Below are positions 18,337-27,147 of a DNA stretch of 64,000 nt, piece after piece. Source of the DNA: Hymenobacter rigui (lineage in GTDB: Bacteria > Bacteroidota > Bacteroidia > Cytophagales > Hymenobacteraceae); NCBI RefSeq assembly GCF_003944715.1, contig NZ_RWIT01000002.1:186001-250000 (forward strand), read 5' to 3'. Position 1 is the stretch's first letter. Each line of letters starts with the position of its first letter. The notes beneath the pieces are model-generated. The model was not told the origin of the DNA. It saw only the letters and a program-made list of their open reading frames with translations, and searched no databases. A program made the position numbers and the translations under genes.

Positions 18337-20316
18337 TTGGCTGAACAACCTACCTATACCGACCCGTACGCGCTGGAAAAAGAGTTGCGTAAGGTGCAGG
18401 CCCTCATGAAGCTCGAGCAGCAGGAGGACCTCGAACAATTCAAAATCAAGAGCGCCCAGGCAACCGTTGCCGAGCGCCAGAAGCGGGGCCTCACCTGGTA
18501 CCCGGTCAAAATAACGTCGGAAGACATTGGCTTCGGCGGCAAGCTCGTTATTGAGCTGGAACGCCAGGGCGGCGGCGGGCTGCACCTGTTTCAGGTGGGC
18601 AAAAACGCCGCATTGTTCGGCAATATTCCCGGCCGCTCGGGCTCCGACCGGCCTACGCTCTCGGGCGTGATTACCAGCGTCAAGCGCAATAAAATCCTGC
18701 TGGCCACCACCAAGGAAGACCTGCCCGACTGGGTGGAGGAAGGCAAGCTGGGCGTGGACCTGACCTTTGACGAGGTGAGCTACCGCGAGATGGAGTACGC
18801 CCTGGGCAAGGTGATGGGCGCTTACGGCACCCGCCTGGCCGAGCTGCGCGACGTGCTGCTAGGGGCCAAACCGGCCCGCTATAAGCCAGAATCCGAAGCC
18901 ACGCTTTACTACCCCTCGCCCCTGAACGAAAGCCAGCTGGCGGCCGTGCACCACGTGCTGGCGGCCCAGGACGTGGCCATCATCCACGGCCCGCCCGGCA
19001 CCGGCAAAACCACCACCTTGGTGCAGGCCATTCTGGAAACCATCCGGCGGGAGCGGCGGGTGCTGGTGTGCGCCCCCAGCAACACGGCCGTGGATTTGCT
19101 GACGGAAAAGCTGGCCGAGCGCGGCGTGAACGTCATCCGGATGGGCAACCCCTCCCGCGTGTCGGATTTGCTGCTGCAGCACACGCTGGATGCCCAGATT
19201 ATGAACCACAAAAGCTACGCCGAGCTGCGCAGCATGCGCCAGACGGCCGAGCAGTACCGCGAGGAAGCCGGCAAGTTCAAGCGCCACTTCGGCTGGGAAG
19301 AGCGGGAGCAGCGCCGCCAGCTCAAGCAGCAGGCCCACGATTTGCTGCAGGAGTCGGACCAGCTGGAGCGCTACATCACGGAGGACCTGCTGGAGCAGGT
19401 GCAGGTGATTACCTGCACGCTGGTGGGCGCCAGTAACCGGGCCATCCGCCACCTCACCTACGAAACCGTGTTTATTGATGAGGCTGCCCAGGCCCTGGAG
19501 CCGGGCTGCTGGATTCCCATCAGCAAGGCCAACCGCGTGGTGCTGGCCGGCGACCATCAGCAGCTGCCGCCCACCGTGAAAAGCGAGAAGGCCGCCGCCC
19601 AGGGCCTGCGCGAAACGCTGTTCGAGAAGTGCATCCGGCGCCAGCCCGACACGGCCCGCATGCTGGAAGTGCAGTACCGCATGCACGAGCAGATTATGGA
19701 GTTCAGCTCGGAGCAATTCTACGAAGGCCGCCTGAAAGCCGCGCCCAGCGTGGCCCACGCCGATTTGCCCGCCTACGACCTGCGTTTCGCTCCGGATATG
19801 GCGGTGGAGTTTCTGGATACGGCCGGCTTTGGCTTTCAGGAGCTTACCATTGAGGAAAGCCGCTCCACGGCCAACCCCGAGGAGGCCGACCTGCTGCTGA
19901 AGCGGCTGGCCCAGCTGCTGGAACCCTACGACCAGGCCGACCACACCGACGACCTACTGACCATCGGCGTAATTGCCCCCTATCGCGCCCAGATCAATTA
20001 CCTCAAGGACGCCGTGGAGGACAACGACGAGCTGGTGGGCCTGCTGGAGCACCGCATGCTCAGCATCGGCACCGTCGATTCGTTTCAGGGCCAGGAGCGG
20101 GACATTATTGCCATCAGCCTCACCCGCTCCAACCCCCAGGGTGAAATCGGCTTTCTGTCGGATGTGCGCCGCATGAACGTGGGCATGACCCGGGCCCGGC
20201 GCAAGCTCCTGCTCGTGGGCGACTCCAGCACCCTGGGCGGCCACCCATTCTACAAAGCCTTCCTGGATTACGTGGAAAGCATCGGGGCCTACCGCACGGC
20301 CTGGGAGTTACAGTGA
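18337..20316 (+). CDS. SMUBP2/IGHMBP2-like superfamily 1 DNA/RNA helicase
   Basis: ATP-dependent helicase of the Upf1-like SF1B group. Walker A is GPPGTGKTT near residue 218, motif II DEAAQALEPG near 382, motif III GDHQQLPPT near 404, motif IV-VI region QYRMHEQIMEF, GTVDSFQGQERDIIAISLTRS and NVGMTRARRKL. TTG 18337 is proposed as the start because it gives LAEQPTYTDPYALEKEL; a GTG at 18247 would add 30 residues with intergenic character. Residues 20-170 hold the N-terminal barrel region usual in this group. About 659 residues, normal. Its cellular role in bacteria is not well defined. Confidence 0.92.
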   Translation: MAEQPTYTDPYALEKELRKVQALMKLEQQEDLEQFKIKSAQATVAERQKRGLTWYPVKITSEDIGFGGKLVIELERQGGGGLHLFQVGKNAALFGNIPGRSGSDRPTLSGVITSVKRNKILLATTKEDLPDWVEEGKLGVDLTFDEVSYREMEYALGKVMGAYGTRLAELRDVLLGAKPARYKPESEATLYYPSPLNESQLAAVHHVLAAQDVAIIHGPPGTGKTTTLVQAILETIRRERRVLVCAPSNTAVDLLTEKLAERGVNVIRMGNPSRVSDLLLQHTLDAQIMNHKSYAELRSMRQTAEQYREEAGKFKRHFGWEEREQRRQLKQQAHDLLQESDQLERYITEDLLEQVQVITCTLVGASNRAIRHLTYETVFIDEAAQALEPGCWIPISKANRVVLAGDHQQLPPTVKSEKAAAQGLRETLFEKCIRRQPDTARMLEVQYRMHEQIMEFSSEQFYEGRLKAAPSVAHADLPAYDLRFAPDMAVEFLDTAGFGFQELTIEESRSTANPEEADLLLKRLAQLLEPYDQADHTDDLLTIGVIAPYRAQINYLKDAVEDNDELVGLLEHRMLSIGTVDSFQGQERDIIAISLTRSNPQGEIGFLSDVRRMNVGMTRARRKLLLVGDSSTLGGHPFYKAFLDYVESIGAYRTAWELQ

Positions 20317-20324
20317 GGTATCGG

Positions 20325-20373
20325 TTGCCCGTTGCCAGAACGATACTGACAACAGGTAACTGGCAACGGGTAA
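20325..20373. repeat. Family E palindrome
   Basis: TTGCCCGTTGCCAG and CTGGCAACGGGTAA (one mismatch) around a loop containing CTGACAACAGGTAA. It belongs to the GTTGTCAGTT-like family found at 51142 and inside ispG. Confidence 0.55.
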
Positions 20374-20457
20374 CTGACAATTACCGGCCAATTCCGTAAT
20401 TAGCCACTCAATTCATTTCCCAACCCAGCCCGGACCAGCAGCGTCCATCCTACCCCC

Positions 20458-20973
20458 ATGACTCAAATCAGCGAAAACAAAGTCGTTACCATCACCTACG
20501 ATCTGAGCGTAACCGACGAAAACCAGGAGAAAGTATTGGTGGAATCGGCCGAGGAAGATGCGCCGATGGTGTTCCTGTTCGGCATGAGCGGCCTGCCCGA
20601 CGAATTTGAGCGCCAGCTCAGCGGCAAGCAGCCCGGCGACTCGTTCACCTTTTCGCTCACTCCCGAGCAGGCTTACGGCGACTACGACCAGCAGGCCGTG
20701 GTAGAAATTCCCAAAAACGTCTTTGAAATCGACGGTCAGATTGACGAGGAAATGCTGCAGGTGGGCAACTTCCTGCCCATGGCTGACAACCAGGGCCACC
20801 ACATGCAGGGCAAAGTGGTGGAAATTGGCGACTCAGCCGTGAAAATGGACTTCAACCACCCCCTGGCCGGCATGGTAATGCACTTCGACGGTAAAGTGGC
20901 CGACGTGCGCGAAGCCACCCGTGAGGAACTCGACCACGGCCACGTACACGGCGAAGGCGGCCACCAGCACTAG
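20458..20973 (+). CDS. FKBP-type peptidyl-prolyl isomerase, SlyD-like
   Basis: A 171-residue chaperone and prolyl isomerase. The FKBP half opens VVTITYDLSVTDENQEKVL, and the insert-in-flap domain begins after GDSFTFSLTPEQAYGDYD near residue 75. The C-terminal FKBP strand is AGMVMHFDGKVADVREAT. The tail HGHVHGEGGHQH is His-rich, which suggests Ni or Zn binding as in E. coli SlyD, though shorter. Monocistronic with a strong terminator 21 bases downstream. Confidence 0.93.
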   Translation: MTQISENKVVTITYDLSVTDENQEKVLVESAEEDAPMVFLFGMSGLPDEFERQLSGKQPGDSFTFSLTPEQAYGDYDQQAVVEIPKNVFEIDGQIDEEMLQVGNFLPMADNQGHHMQGKVVEIGDSAVKMDFNHPLAGMVMHFDGKVADVREATREELDHGHVHGEGGHQH

Positions 20974-20993
20974 GTTTCCAACTTTCCGAAAAC

Positions 20994-21030
20994 AGCAGAG
21001 CGACTCGTCAGGGTCGCTCTGTTTGTTTTT
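20994..21030 (+). terminator. Rho-independent terminator after slyD-like gene
   Basis: AGAGCGAC and GTCGCTCT arms around TCGTCAGG, followed by GTTTGTTTTT: a textbook hairpin with T-rich tail. Confidence 0.85.
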
Positions 21031-21041
21031 AAACCGATAAT

Positions 21042-21076
21042 GAACGTCATGCTTCGCTTCGCTCTGCATGACGTTC
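21042..21076. repeat. Family B short hairpin
   Basis: GAACGTCATGC, TTCGCTTCGCTCT, GCATGACGTTC. A minimal family B unit between the terminator and the convergent aldo/keto reductase gene. Confidence 0.65.
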
Positions 21077-21097
21077 AATGTCACCTAAAGAAACACC

Positions 21098-22159
21098 TTA
21101 CTGCCAGCCCTGCACCGACGTTCCGCCGAAAATGCCTTTGCGAATGGCTGGGGTGAAGATGCCGTAGGGGAAAACCGGCGTTGGGGCGCTGGCTTCGTTG
21201 AGCCGTTGCAGGTGCGCGGGCGTCAGGTGCAGATTGAGGGCGGCGAGGTTATCCTGTAGCTGCGTAAGCTTGCTGGCTCCCAGAATGACGGAGCTGATGC
21301 CGGGCTGGGCCAGCACCCAGGCCAGAGCCACTTGGGCGGCGGGCCGGTCCAGCTCCCGGGCCACGTCCTGCAGCACCGCCAGAATCTGCCAGTTACGCTC
21401 GGTAAACTTGCTGTCCTGAAATGGATTGGGGCCGCTGAGGCGGCCTTCGCCGGCAGCTTTGGCACCGGAGCCCGTAGCACGCTGGTATTTGCCGGCCAGA
21501 AACCCGGCGGCCAGGGGACTCCAGGGCGTGATGCCCAGTCCGCACTCCCAGGCGGCGGGCACATGCTCGTGCTCAATATTGCGCTCCACCAGTGAGTATT
21601 CCAGCTGCAGGGCAATGGGCCCGGGCACGTGATGGGCGGCGGCCAGCGTGGCGGCTTTGGTGGCGTACCAGGCCGGCACATCGGAAAAGGCGAAGTAGCG
21701 GATTTTGCCCGCCCGCACCAGGTCGCTGAGGGTTTGGAGCACTTCCTCCACCGGCGTCACCATATCCCACACGTGCAGCCAGTACAGGTCCACGTAGTCG
21801 GTCTGGAGACGGCGCAGGGAAGATTCCAGGGCCTGCTGGATGTTTTTGCGGCCATTGCCACCGCCGTGCGGGTTGCCGGCCTCGCCGCTGTGGAAGGCGA
21901 ATTTAGTGGCCAGCACCAGTTGGTCGCGGAGGCTGCTGCTGGCGGTGTACTGGCCCACCAGTTCCTCGCTGCGGCCCTTGGCGTATACGTTGGCCGTATC
22001 AATGAAATTGCCGCCAGCTTCCACGTATGCCTGAAAAATGGCCTTTGATTCTTCATCCGAAGAGCCCCAGCGCGGGGTGCCAAACGTCATGGTGCCCAAA
22101 GCCATGGGGCTCACCACCAGCCCGGAGCGGCCCAGCGTACGATATTCGGTCAGGTTCAT
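21098..22159 (-). CDS. Aldo/keto reductase (YajO/Gfo-like long form)
   Basis: A 353-residue barrel reductase. MNLTEYRTLGRSGLVVSP is followed by ALGTMTFG. Catalytic-site segments are NFIDTANVYAKGRSEELVG near residues 51-69, the LVLATKFAF strand with its lysine near 90, the DYVDLYWLHVWD strand with the active-site His and a C-terminal VILGASKLTQLQDN cofactor loop. Length and the WD after the His fit the longer, YajO-like branch. An AraC gene lies upstream in the same direction, 123 bases away with a family B hairpin between, so they may or may not be co-transcribed. Confidence 0.9.
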   Translation of the reverse strand: MNLTEYRTLGRSGLVVSPMALGTMTFGTPRWGSSDEESKAIFQAYVEAGGNFIDTANVYAKGRSEELVGQYTASSSLRDQLVLATKFAFHSGEAGNPHGGGNGRKNIQQALESSLRRLQTDYVDLYWLHVWDMVTPVEEVLQTLSDLVRAGKIRYFAFSDVPAWYATKAATLAAAHHVPGPIALQLEYSLVERNIEHEHVPAAWECGLGITPWSPLAAGFLAGKYQRATGSGAKAAGEGRLSGPNPFQDSKFTERNWQILAVLQDVARELDRPAAQVALAWVLAQPGISSVILGASKLTQLQDNLAALNLHLTPAHLQRLNEASAPTPVFPYGIFTPAIRKGIFGGTSVQGWQ

Positions 22160-22187
22160 AAGCGAAGAAGATTAGTGATGCAGAAAA

Positions 22188-22235
22188 AGAACGTCATGCT
22201 TCGACAAGCGGACGCCAGATGAAGCATGACGTTCT
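22188..22235. repeat. Family B short palindrome
   Basis: AGAACGTCATGCTTC at the left and GAAGCATGACGTTCT at the right around GACAAGCGGACGCCAGAT. Lies between the AraC gene and the aldo/keto reductase gene, both on the minus strand. Confidence 0.7.
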
Positions 22236-22282
22236 ATTAGCATGACGGTCGGCATTGAAGTTCAGTAGTACCCTACCCGCTG

Positions 22283-23194
22283 CTACTGCCCCGACAGCCG
22301 GAAAGCGGCCGGAGTGAGGCCGGTTTTGCTTTTGAACAGGCGGGTGAAATACTGCGGGTACTCGAAGCCCAGCTGGTAGGCGGTTTCGTTGATGGACTGG
22401 GAAGTACCGAGCAGCAGCACTTTGGCCTTCTCGATAAGCACCTGGTGGATGTGCTGCTGGGTGTTCTGGCCGGTGAGGGTGCGCAGCATGTCGCTGAGGT
22501 AGGCCGGCGACACGTGCAGGGCATCGGCGAAGTACTGCACGGTGGGCAGCGGCTGTTCCTTCTCCTCGGCAAAATACCCGCGCAGCAATTCCTCGAAGCG
22601 CGTAAGCAGGTCGTGCTCGGCGGGACGGCGGGTATGGAACTGCCGGTGGTAAAAGCGGTTGGCGTAATTCAGCAGCACATCCAGCTGGGCCACCAGCACA
22701 TCCTGGCTGAAGGCATCAATGGGCTGGGCATGCTCCCGCCGTAGCACGTCCACCACGCTCTCCAGCATCTGTTCCTCCCGCTCCGAGAGATGCAGGGCCT
22801 CATGCACTTGGTACGAAAAAAACCCGTAGCCGGCAATTTTGCGGCCCAGCGGGTACTTGTGCAGCAAATCGGGGTGAAATACCAGCATCCAGCCGCTCAG
22901 CTCCGACACGTCGATGGACTCGTTGTTTTCGCAGAGCTGCCCGGGCGCATAAAACGCCAGCACGCCCTCATTAAAGTCGTAGGCGCGGTGGCCGTATTGA
23001 ATCCGGCCTTGCAGATTCTTTTTCAAGGCAATGATGTAGAGCTGCCGCAAAGCCGGCCCCACTACCGGCGGGTGGCGGTGCTGCGCCAGGTCGATAACCG
23101 TAAGCAGCGGGTGCGCCGGGGCCGGAAACCCGAAATGGTCGGTGAAGTCACTGACCGAAGCCAGCAGGCGAAATGGCGGGGTGGCAGGTTTCAT
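22283..23194 (-). CDS. AraC-family transcriptional regulator
   Basis: A 303-residue regulator. Residues 1-170 are the sensor part, with a cupin-like strand set (GVLAFYAPGQLCEN near 84) and a helical region. Residues about 200-303 carry two helix-turn-helix units, TVQYFADALHVSPAYLSDML and INETAYQLGFEYPQYFTRL, ending FKSKTGLTPAAFR, the AraC signature. It lies upstream of an aldo/keto reductase and 18 bases downstream of an alpha/beta hydrolase gene on the same strand, so hydrolase and regulator look like one operon. Ligand unknown. Confidence 0.92.
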   Translation of the reverse strand: MKPATPPFRLLASVSDFTDHFGFPAPAHPLLTVIDLAQHRHPPVVGPALRQLYIIALKKNLQGRIQYGHRAYDFNEGVLAFYAPGQLCENNESIDVSELSGWMLVFHPDLLHKYPLGRKIAGYGFFSYQVHEALHLSEREEQMLESVVDVLRREHAQPIDAFSQDVLVAQLDVLLNYANRFYHRQFHTRRPAEHDLLTRFEELLRGYFAEEKEQPLPTVQYFADALHVSPAYLSDMLRTLTGQNTQQHIHQVLIEKAKVLLLGTSQSINETAYQLGFEYPQYFTRLFKSKTGLTPAAFRLSGQ

Positions 23195-23212
23195 GGATAG
23201 ATAACAGCTACA

Positions 23213-24091
23213 TCAGGTGGTTTGCCGGATGAATGCCAGAATTTCGGGATACAACTCCTCGTGAAACCGGCTGCGGCTGAACCCGGGCGGGTCCTGAGAC
23301 GGTAGAAAGGCCGAACTGGTGCGCGCCGCCGGAAACGGACTGAGAAAGGAAAAATGGCCCGCGTTTTCGACTATCCGATACGTTACCTGAGCGGCATCGG
23401 GCACCCCGCGCAACACGGTTTCCACGTGCTGGGGTGGGATAAATTCGTCCTGCTCCCCGGCCAGCAGCAATACCGGCAGGCGCATTTGCGCTAATGCCCC
23501 CGCTACGCCAAACCACGGCACGGCCGGCGCCAGCAGCACCAGGGCCTTCACCCGGGTATCGGCCGGAGGCACCAGAATGGGCCGGGGCGGCGCGGTATCA
23601 GGTTCCCGGGAAACCGACCAGGGCTGCCCGCCGGCCGCGGCCAGCACCGTGTACCCGCCCAGGGAGTGGCCAATCAGCACTGCGCCGTCGGGTTTCAAGG
23701 CCGGAGCCAGGCGCGCATTCTGCAGTATGGAATCAAGCGCCAGCTGCAGGTGGCGCGGGCGGGCCATGAGGTTTTGTGGGGTGTGGGCCCACGTGTCGTC
23801 GGAGCGGTTGTTATGCGGATGCTCGGGCAGGGCCACCACCACGCCGTGCCGGGCCAGGTAGTGCGCCAGGTTGCGGTGGGTGAGCCCCGAGCCGCCGGTA
23901 CCGTGCGAAATCAGCACCACCGGCCACCGCCCGACGCGCACGGGCGCATTCAGTGCAACCTCCAGCTCGTACGGGCCCAGCGGGTGCAGGCGGCCGGGCT
24001 CGTCGGTGGGGTACAGAATGGCCAGCGGGAAGGTCAGTCCCAGTTCCGGGTCGGCCACTTCTGCCGCGCAATAGCCTACAAAATCAGGCAT
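23213..24091 (-). CDS. Alpha/beta hydrolase, PAF-acetylhydrolase/dienelactone-hydrolase-like
   Basis: A hydrolase of about 292 residues. ATG 24091 (MPDFVGYCAAEVAD) is chosen; ATG 24124 would add 11 residues and cannot be excluded. The opening strand pattern with DPELGLTFPLAILYPTDEP resembles PAF-acetylhydrolase-like bacterial enzymes. The oxyanion region is ISHGTGGSG, the nucleophile elbow GHSLGGY is near residue 133, the acid is in AGEQDEFIPP and the histidine in ENAGHFSF. The closing segment is ELYPEILAFIRQ. No signal peptide is visible. Probably a short-chain ester hydrolase; substrate unknown. Confidence 0.85.
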   Translation of the reverse strand: MPDFVGYCAAEVADPELGLTFPLAILYPTDEPGRLHPLGPYELEVALNAPVRVGRWPVVLISHGTGGSGLTHRNLAHYLARHGVVVALPEHPHNNRSDDTWAHTPQNLMARPRHLQLALDSILQNARLAPALKPDGAVLIGHSLGGYTVLAAAGGQPWSVSREPDTAPPRPILVPPADTRVKALVLLAPAVPWFGVAGALAQMRLPVLLLAGEQDEFIPPQHVETVLRGVPDAAQVTYRIVENAGHFSFLSPFPAARTSSAFLPSQDPPGFSRSRFHEELYPEILAFIRQTT

Positions 24092-24154
24092 AGTAGTCAG
24101 GGGTTGAAGTCCGAAGTACGCCATTGCGCGGCGAAGTTGATTCTGCCAACCTAC

Positions 24155-25150
24155 CTAAAAGCCTTCCGGGTACGCCGCGCCTACGGCGCTGCCCACGGGC
24201 ACAATGGCGTCCAGCTCGGCCAGTTCCTGGGCACTAAGCGTGATACTGGCGGCGGCCACGTTCTGCTCCAGGTACTTGCGGCGCTTGGTGCCCGGAATAG
24301 CCACCACGCCCTGGGCCAGCACCCAGGCCAGCGCCAGCTGCGCCGACGTGACGCCCTTCGCCGCGGCCAGGGTTTCGAGCTTCTGCACTAACTCCAGATT
24401 CCGGTAGAAATTCTCACCCTGGAAGCGCGGGAAAATCCGGCGCGAGTCGTTGACCTCGAAGTCGTTGGGGCTTTTGATGTCGCCCGACAGAAAGCCCCGC
24501 CCCAGTGGCGAGTAGGCTACAAACCCGATGCCCAGCTCCCGCGCCGCCTGCAAGGCCCCGGTTTCCTCTACGCCCCTATCGAACAAAGAATATTCGGTTT
24601 GCAGAGCCGTAATGGGGTGTACGGCGTGGGCCCGACGCAGCACCGCGGCCGGCGTTTCCGATACGCCCAGGTAGCGCACCTTGCCTTCCTCCACAAAGCG
24701 GCTCATCTCCCCGATGCTGTCCTCGATGGGCACCTGCGGGTCCTGCCGGTGCAGGTAATAGAGGTCCACGTAGTCGGTGCGGAGGTTGCGCAGGGAGCGT
24801 TCCAGGCACTTGCGGGCGTAGGCGGGGTGGCCGTTAAGCCGGCCGGTGAAGGTGCCGCTGTCGTCCACTTCGAAGCCGAATTTGGTGGCCAGAATAACCT
24901 CCTGGCGGCGGCCGGTAATGGCGCGGCCGATCAGCTGCTCGTTTAGCAGCGGGCCGTAGAGGTCGGCCGTATCCAGCAGGTTCACGCCCAGCTCTAGGGC
25001 GCGGTGCAAAGTGGCGAGGCTTTCCTGCTCGTCAGCTTCGCCGTACACGCTCATGCCGCCCACGCCGCTGGTCATGCCCATGCAGCCCAGGCCTTCGATG
25101 GGTAATTCCAACCCCTGGCTGCCCAGGGGTACTCGTTTGAGGTTGCTCAT
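24155..25150 (-). CDS. Aldo/keto reductase (YakC/AKR13-like)
   Basis: A 331-residue reductase. ATG 25150 is preferred because it gives the standard opening MSNLKRVPLGSQGLELP; the longer frame adds a hydrophobic 12-residue stretch. Landmarks are LGCMGMTSGVG, NLLDTADLYGPLLNEQLIG with catalytic Asp and Tyr, YVDLYYLHRQDP with the His, and IPGTKRRKYLEQNVAAA for cofactor binding. The GCMGM motif places it in the AKR13-type branch that includes pyridoxal- and auxin-induced-type reductases. Fourth of the reductases; substrate unknown. Confidence 0.92.
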   Translation of the reverse strand: MSNLKRVPLGSQGLELPIEGLGCMGMTSGVGGMSVYGEADEQESLATLHRALELGVNLLDTADLYGPLLNEQLIGRAITGRRQEVILATKFGFEVDDSGTFTGRLNGHPAYARKCLERSLRNLRTDYVDLYYLHRQDPQVPIEDSIGEMSRFVEEGKVRYLGVSETPAAVLRRAHAVHPITALQTEYSLFDRGVEETGALQAARELGIGFVAYSPLGRGFLSGDIKSPNDFEVNDSRRIFPRFQGENFYRNLELVQKLETLAAAKGVTSAQLALAWVLAQGVVAIPGTKRRKYLEQNVAAASITLSAQELAELDAIVPVGSAVGAAYPEGF

Positions 25151-25326
25151 TGTGCAGTGAATCAGAAGAATGATTGAACAGCACAAAGGTGTGGCCCCGC
25201 CAGCCCGCCGGAGCTACACAAACCCACGCTTCTGCAATACGAACCGCGGGTAAGCCGGCGGCTTGTGGAAGTCACTTTTCCCGGATATTCCTTCTTTCTT
25301 TGCGGGCCTTCTTATTCTATTTACAC

Positions 25327-25767
25327 ATGTTTCTTTCTACGCTGTTTTCCCGCCCGGCTGCCTGGGCTATGCTGCTTTCCCTCACTACGCTTACGGCCTG
25401 CGGCTCCAAAGACGATGACGATAAGCCCGCTCCTCTGCCCGGCCGCTGGCAGCTGGTCACCCAGCACAGCACCAACACCGATGCCAGCACGGGCCAGGTG
25501 ATAGTGGAGCAGCACCTGGCCGGCACGGCAGCCGATTACCTGGAAGTTTCGGCCACCACCTTCGACGAGTACCGGGGCAACCATCTCTATTTCACGGCCC
25601 CCTACACCTACGCCGGCTCCACCATCAGCATGCAAAGCACCAACCCGCGCACCGACCTCTCGCGGGAAGTGCGGAAGCTTACCAGTAAGAAACTGGTGCT
25701 GCACTACCAGCTCCCGGCCATCGTCATGAACCAGAAGGTTACCATTGAGGCTACGTATTCGCGGTAG
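25327..25767 (+). CDS. Small lipoprotein, lipocalin-like
   Basis: A 146-residue predicted outer- or inner-membrane lipoprotein. ATG 25327 begins a signal peptide with lipobox LTAC (AMLLSLTTLTACGSKDDDD). The acidic stretch right after the lipid-anchored cysteine fits the surface-export signal known for Bacteroidota lipoproteins, by general family knowledge. The rest is strand-rich, with PGRWQLVTQHS opening and VTIEATYSR closing, as in lipocalin-like domains. Function unknown. Confidence 0.7.
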   Translation: MFLSTLFSRPAAWAMLLSLTTLTACGSKDDDDKPAPLPGRWQLVTQHSTNTDASTGQVIVEQHLAGTAADYLEVSATTFDEYRGNHLYFTAPYTYAGSTISMQSTNPRTDLSREVRKLTSKKLVLHYQLPAIVMNQKVTIEATYSR

Positions 25768-25814
25768 GGCCTAGGCCTGCGGCTGGTAGCCCACTCCACT
25801 ATTTCACTTATCCG

Positions 25815-26399
25815 ATGAAGCGGTTACTCATAGCTATATGCATGCTGTTAGCAGGTTGTCAGGAAGGCACAAAACCACCGGTAGCAGTTGCTCCTGTGGT
25901 AAAGCCAAGCCAAAACCCATCAAAGAAATATCCGAAATACCTGCCGGATACGGCGGCAATTCTGGCTAATCAAAACCTGATTAAGCTTTTAGCGGCCGTA
26001 ATGCGTGACACCTTGGTGGAATACAGAAAAGCCAGTGCCATTCCGCCCGTTATTTCCGCCTTCCTGCACCAAAATGACAGCCTGTATAATGAGCCGTTTG
26101 CCATGGCAGATTATGGACACCGCTACAATGCAGGCTGTACACCTGAAAAAGGATTACCCGGGCGGCAGTTACGCTATCTGGGAGTAGGTCAAAGAACCTG
26201 TCTGCTGGCCTACAATGTGGGCGGCGTTGGGGTGTTCACCAGAGTACTCTTGTTCGAAGTCAGGCACGACAGCATACTGGACTATTGGACAGGTATTCTG
26301 GGAAATCAGGCGACCAACAAACTCGGTATCGTTACCCAGCTACTTAACTCCAAAGATGCGCCCTGGCGCCATTATTCTGGGCAGCGGCTAATGCTCTAA
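25815..26399 (+). CDS. Lipoprotein of unknown function
   Basis: A 194-residue protein with a lipoprotein signal (MKRLLIAICMLLAGCQEG; lipobox LAGC) and a Pro/Lys-rich linker up to about residue 45. The remainder is mixed alpha/beta with no recognised motif. Base composition is AT-richer than the flanking genes, like the exported protein at 17696. Its stop overlaps the stop of the convergent acpH-like gene by four bases. Confidence 0.65.
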   Translation: MKRLLIAICMLLAGCQEGTKPPVAVAPVVKPSQNPSKKYPKYLPDTAAILANQNLIKLLAAVMRDTLVEYRKASAIPPVISAFLHQNDSLYNEPFAMADYGHRYNAGCTPEKGLPGRQLRYLGVGQRTCLLAYNVGGVGVFTRVLLFEVRHDSILDYWTGILGNQATNKLGIVTQLLNSKDAPWRHYSGQRLML

Positions 26400-27004
26400 A
26401 TGGCCGTTTGTAACTCCACCCCCGCCCGCAGCTCCGGCCAGAACTCCCGGAAATCGGCCTCGTACGCCGGCAGTGCTGCCAGGAATGCGGCGGCTCCGGT
26501 GGCCAGCACTTCGGCGGCGGGCACGCGGCGGCTCAGGCCCAGCAGGGCGCGGTGCAGGCCCTCGGGGTGGGCATAGCCGGTCAGCCAGTCGTGCTGGCGC
26601 ATGTAGTGCAGCATTTCCCGTAGCCGCTCGGGCAGCTCGTGGCGGCGCTGGTGCAACAGCTGGTACTGGCGCTGGGCGAATTGCGGCAGCAGCTCCTCGG
26701 GATGATAGTGGGCGAAGTCACGGGCCAGCAGGTGGTCGAAGCCGACATCGGAAACCACGCCGGCCCATTTGCCCAGGCCGGCGGCGCGCAGGCGGGCGGT
26801 GGTGCGGCGCACCACGGGGTGCTGGTCCGTGAACGAGTCGATGAAGCGGTGCAGGCGGATACCACGCTGCACGGTGGCCGGGTAGGCTTCCAGGGCGGCG
26901 CGCCCTCGCACGGCCTCCGCCGCGAAGTTGCCGACGACGATATCAGCGTAATCGGGAGTGGTGGCGGGCGAGCCGGAGAGCAGCAGGTGAGCCAGGAAAT
27001 TCAT
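26396..27004 (-). CDS. Acyl carrier protein phosphodiesterase (DUF479/AcpH-like)
   Basis: Predicted hydrolase removing the phosphopantetheine arm from holo-ACP. The 202-residue protein opens MNFLAHLLLSG, followed by VVGNFAAEAVRG and the HRFIDSFTDQHPVVR segment with conserved His and Asp residues, then GVVSDVGFDHLLARDF near residue 84. These follow the E. coli AcpH pattern (HD-like, metal dependent). The gene is convergent with a lipoprotein gene (4-base stop overlap) and divergent from the FMN-barrel protein. Confidence 0.88.
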   Translation of the reverse strand: MNFLAHLLLSGSPATTPDYADIVVGNFAAEAVRGRAALEAYPATVQRGIRLHRFIDSFTDQHPVVRRTTARLRAAGLGKWAGVVSDVGFDHLLARDFAHYHPEELLPQFAQRQYQLLHQRRHELPERLREMLHYMRQHDWLTGYAHPEGLHRALLGLSRRVPAAEVLATGAAAFLAALPAYEADFREFWPELRAGVELQTAI

Positions 27005-27147
27005 AGAAAACGGAAGTACGGCAAAATCCGGCCAGCTGCACGGCTGAGCTCAACCCAAGACCGCGCCGGACCGTACAGGCAACAGGCAGAGCCGCTATTC
27101 GGCTGCCTTTTCGTTGAACTTTCTATTCTTTCCAACACCCGCCTCCC

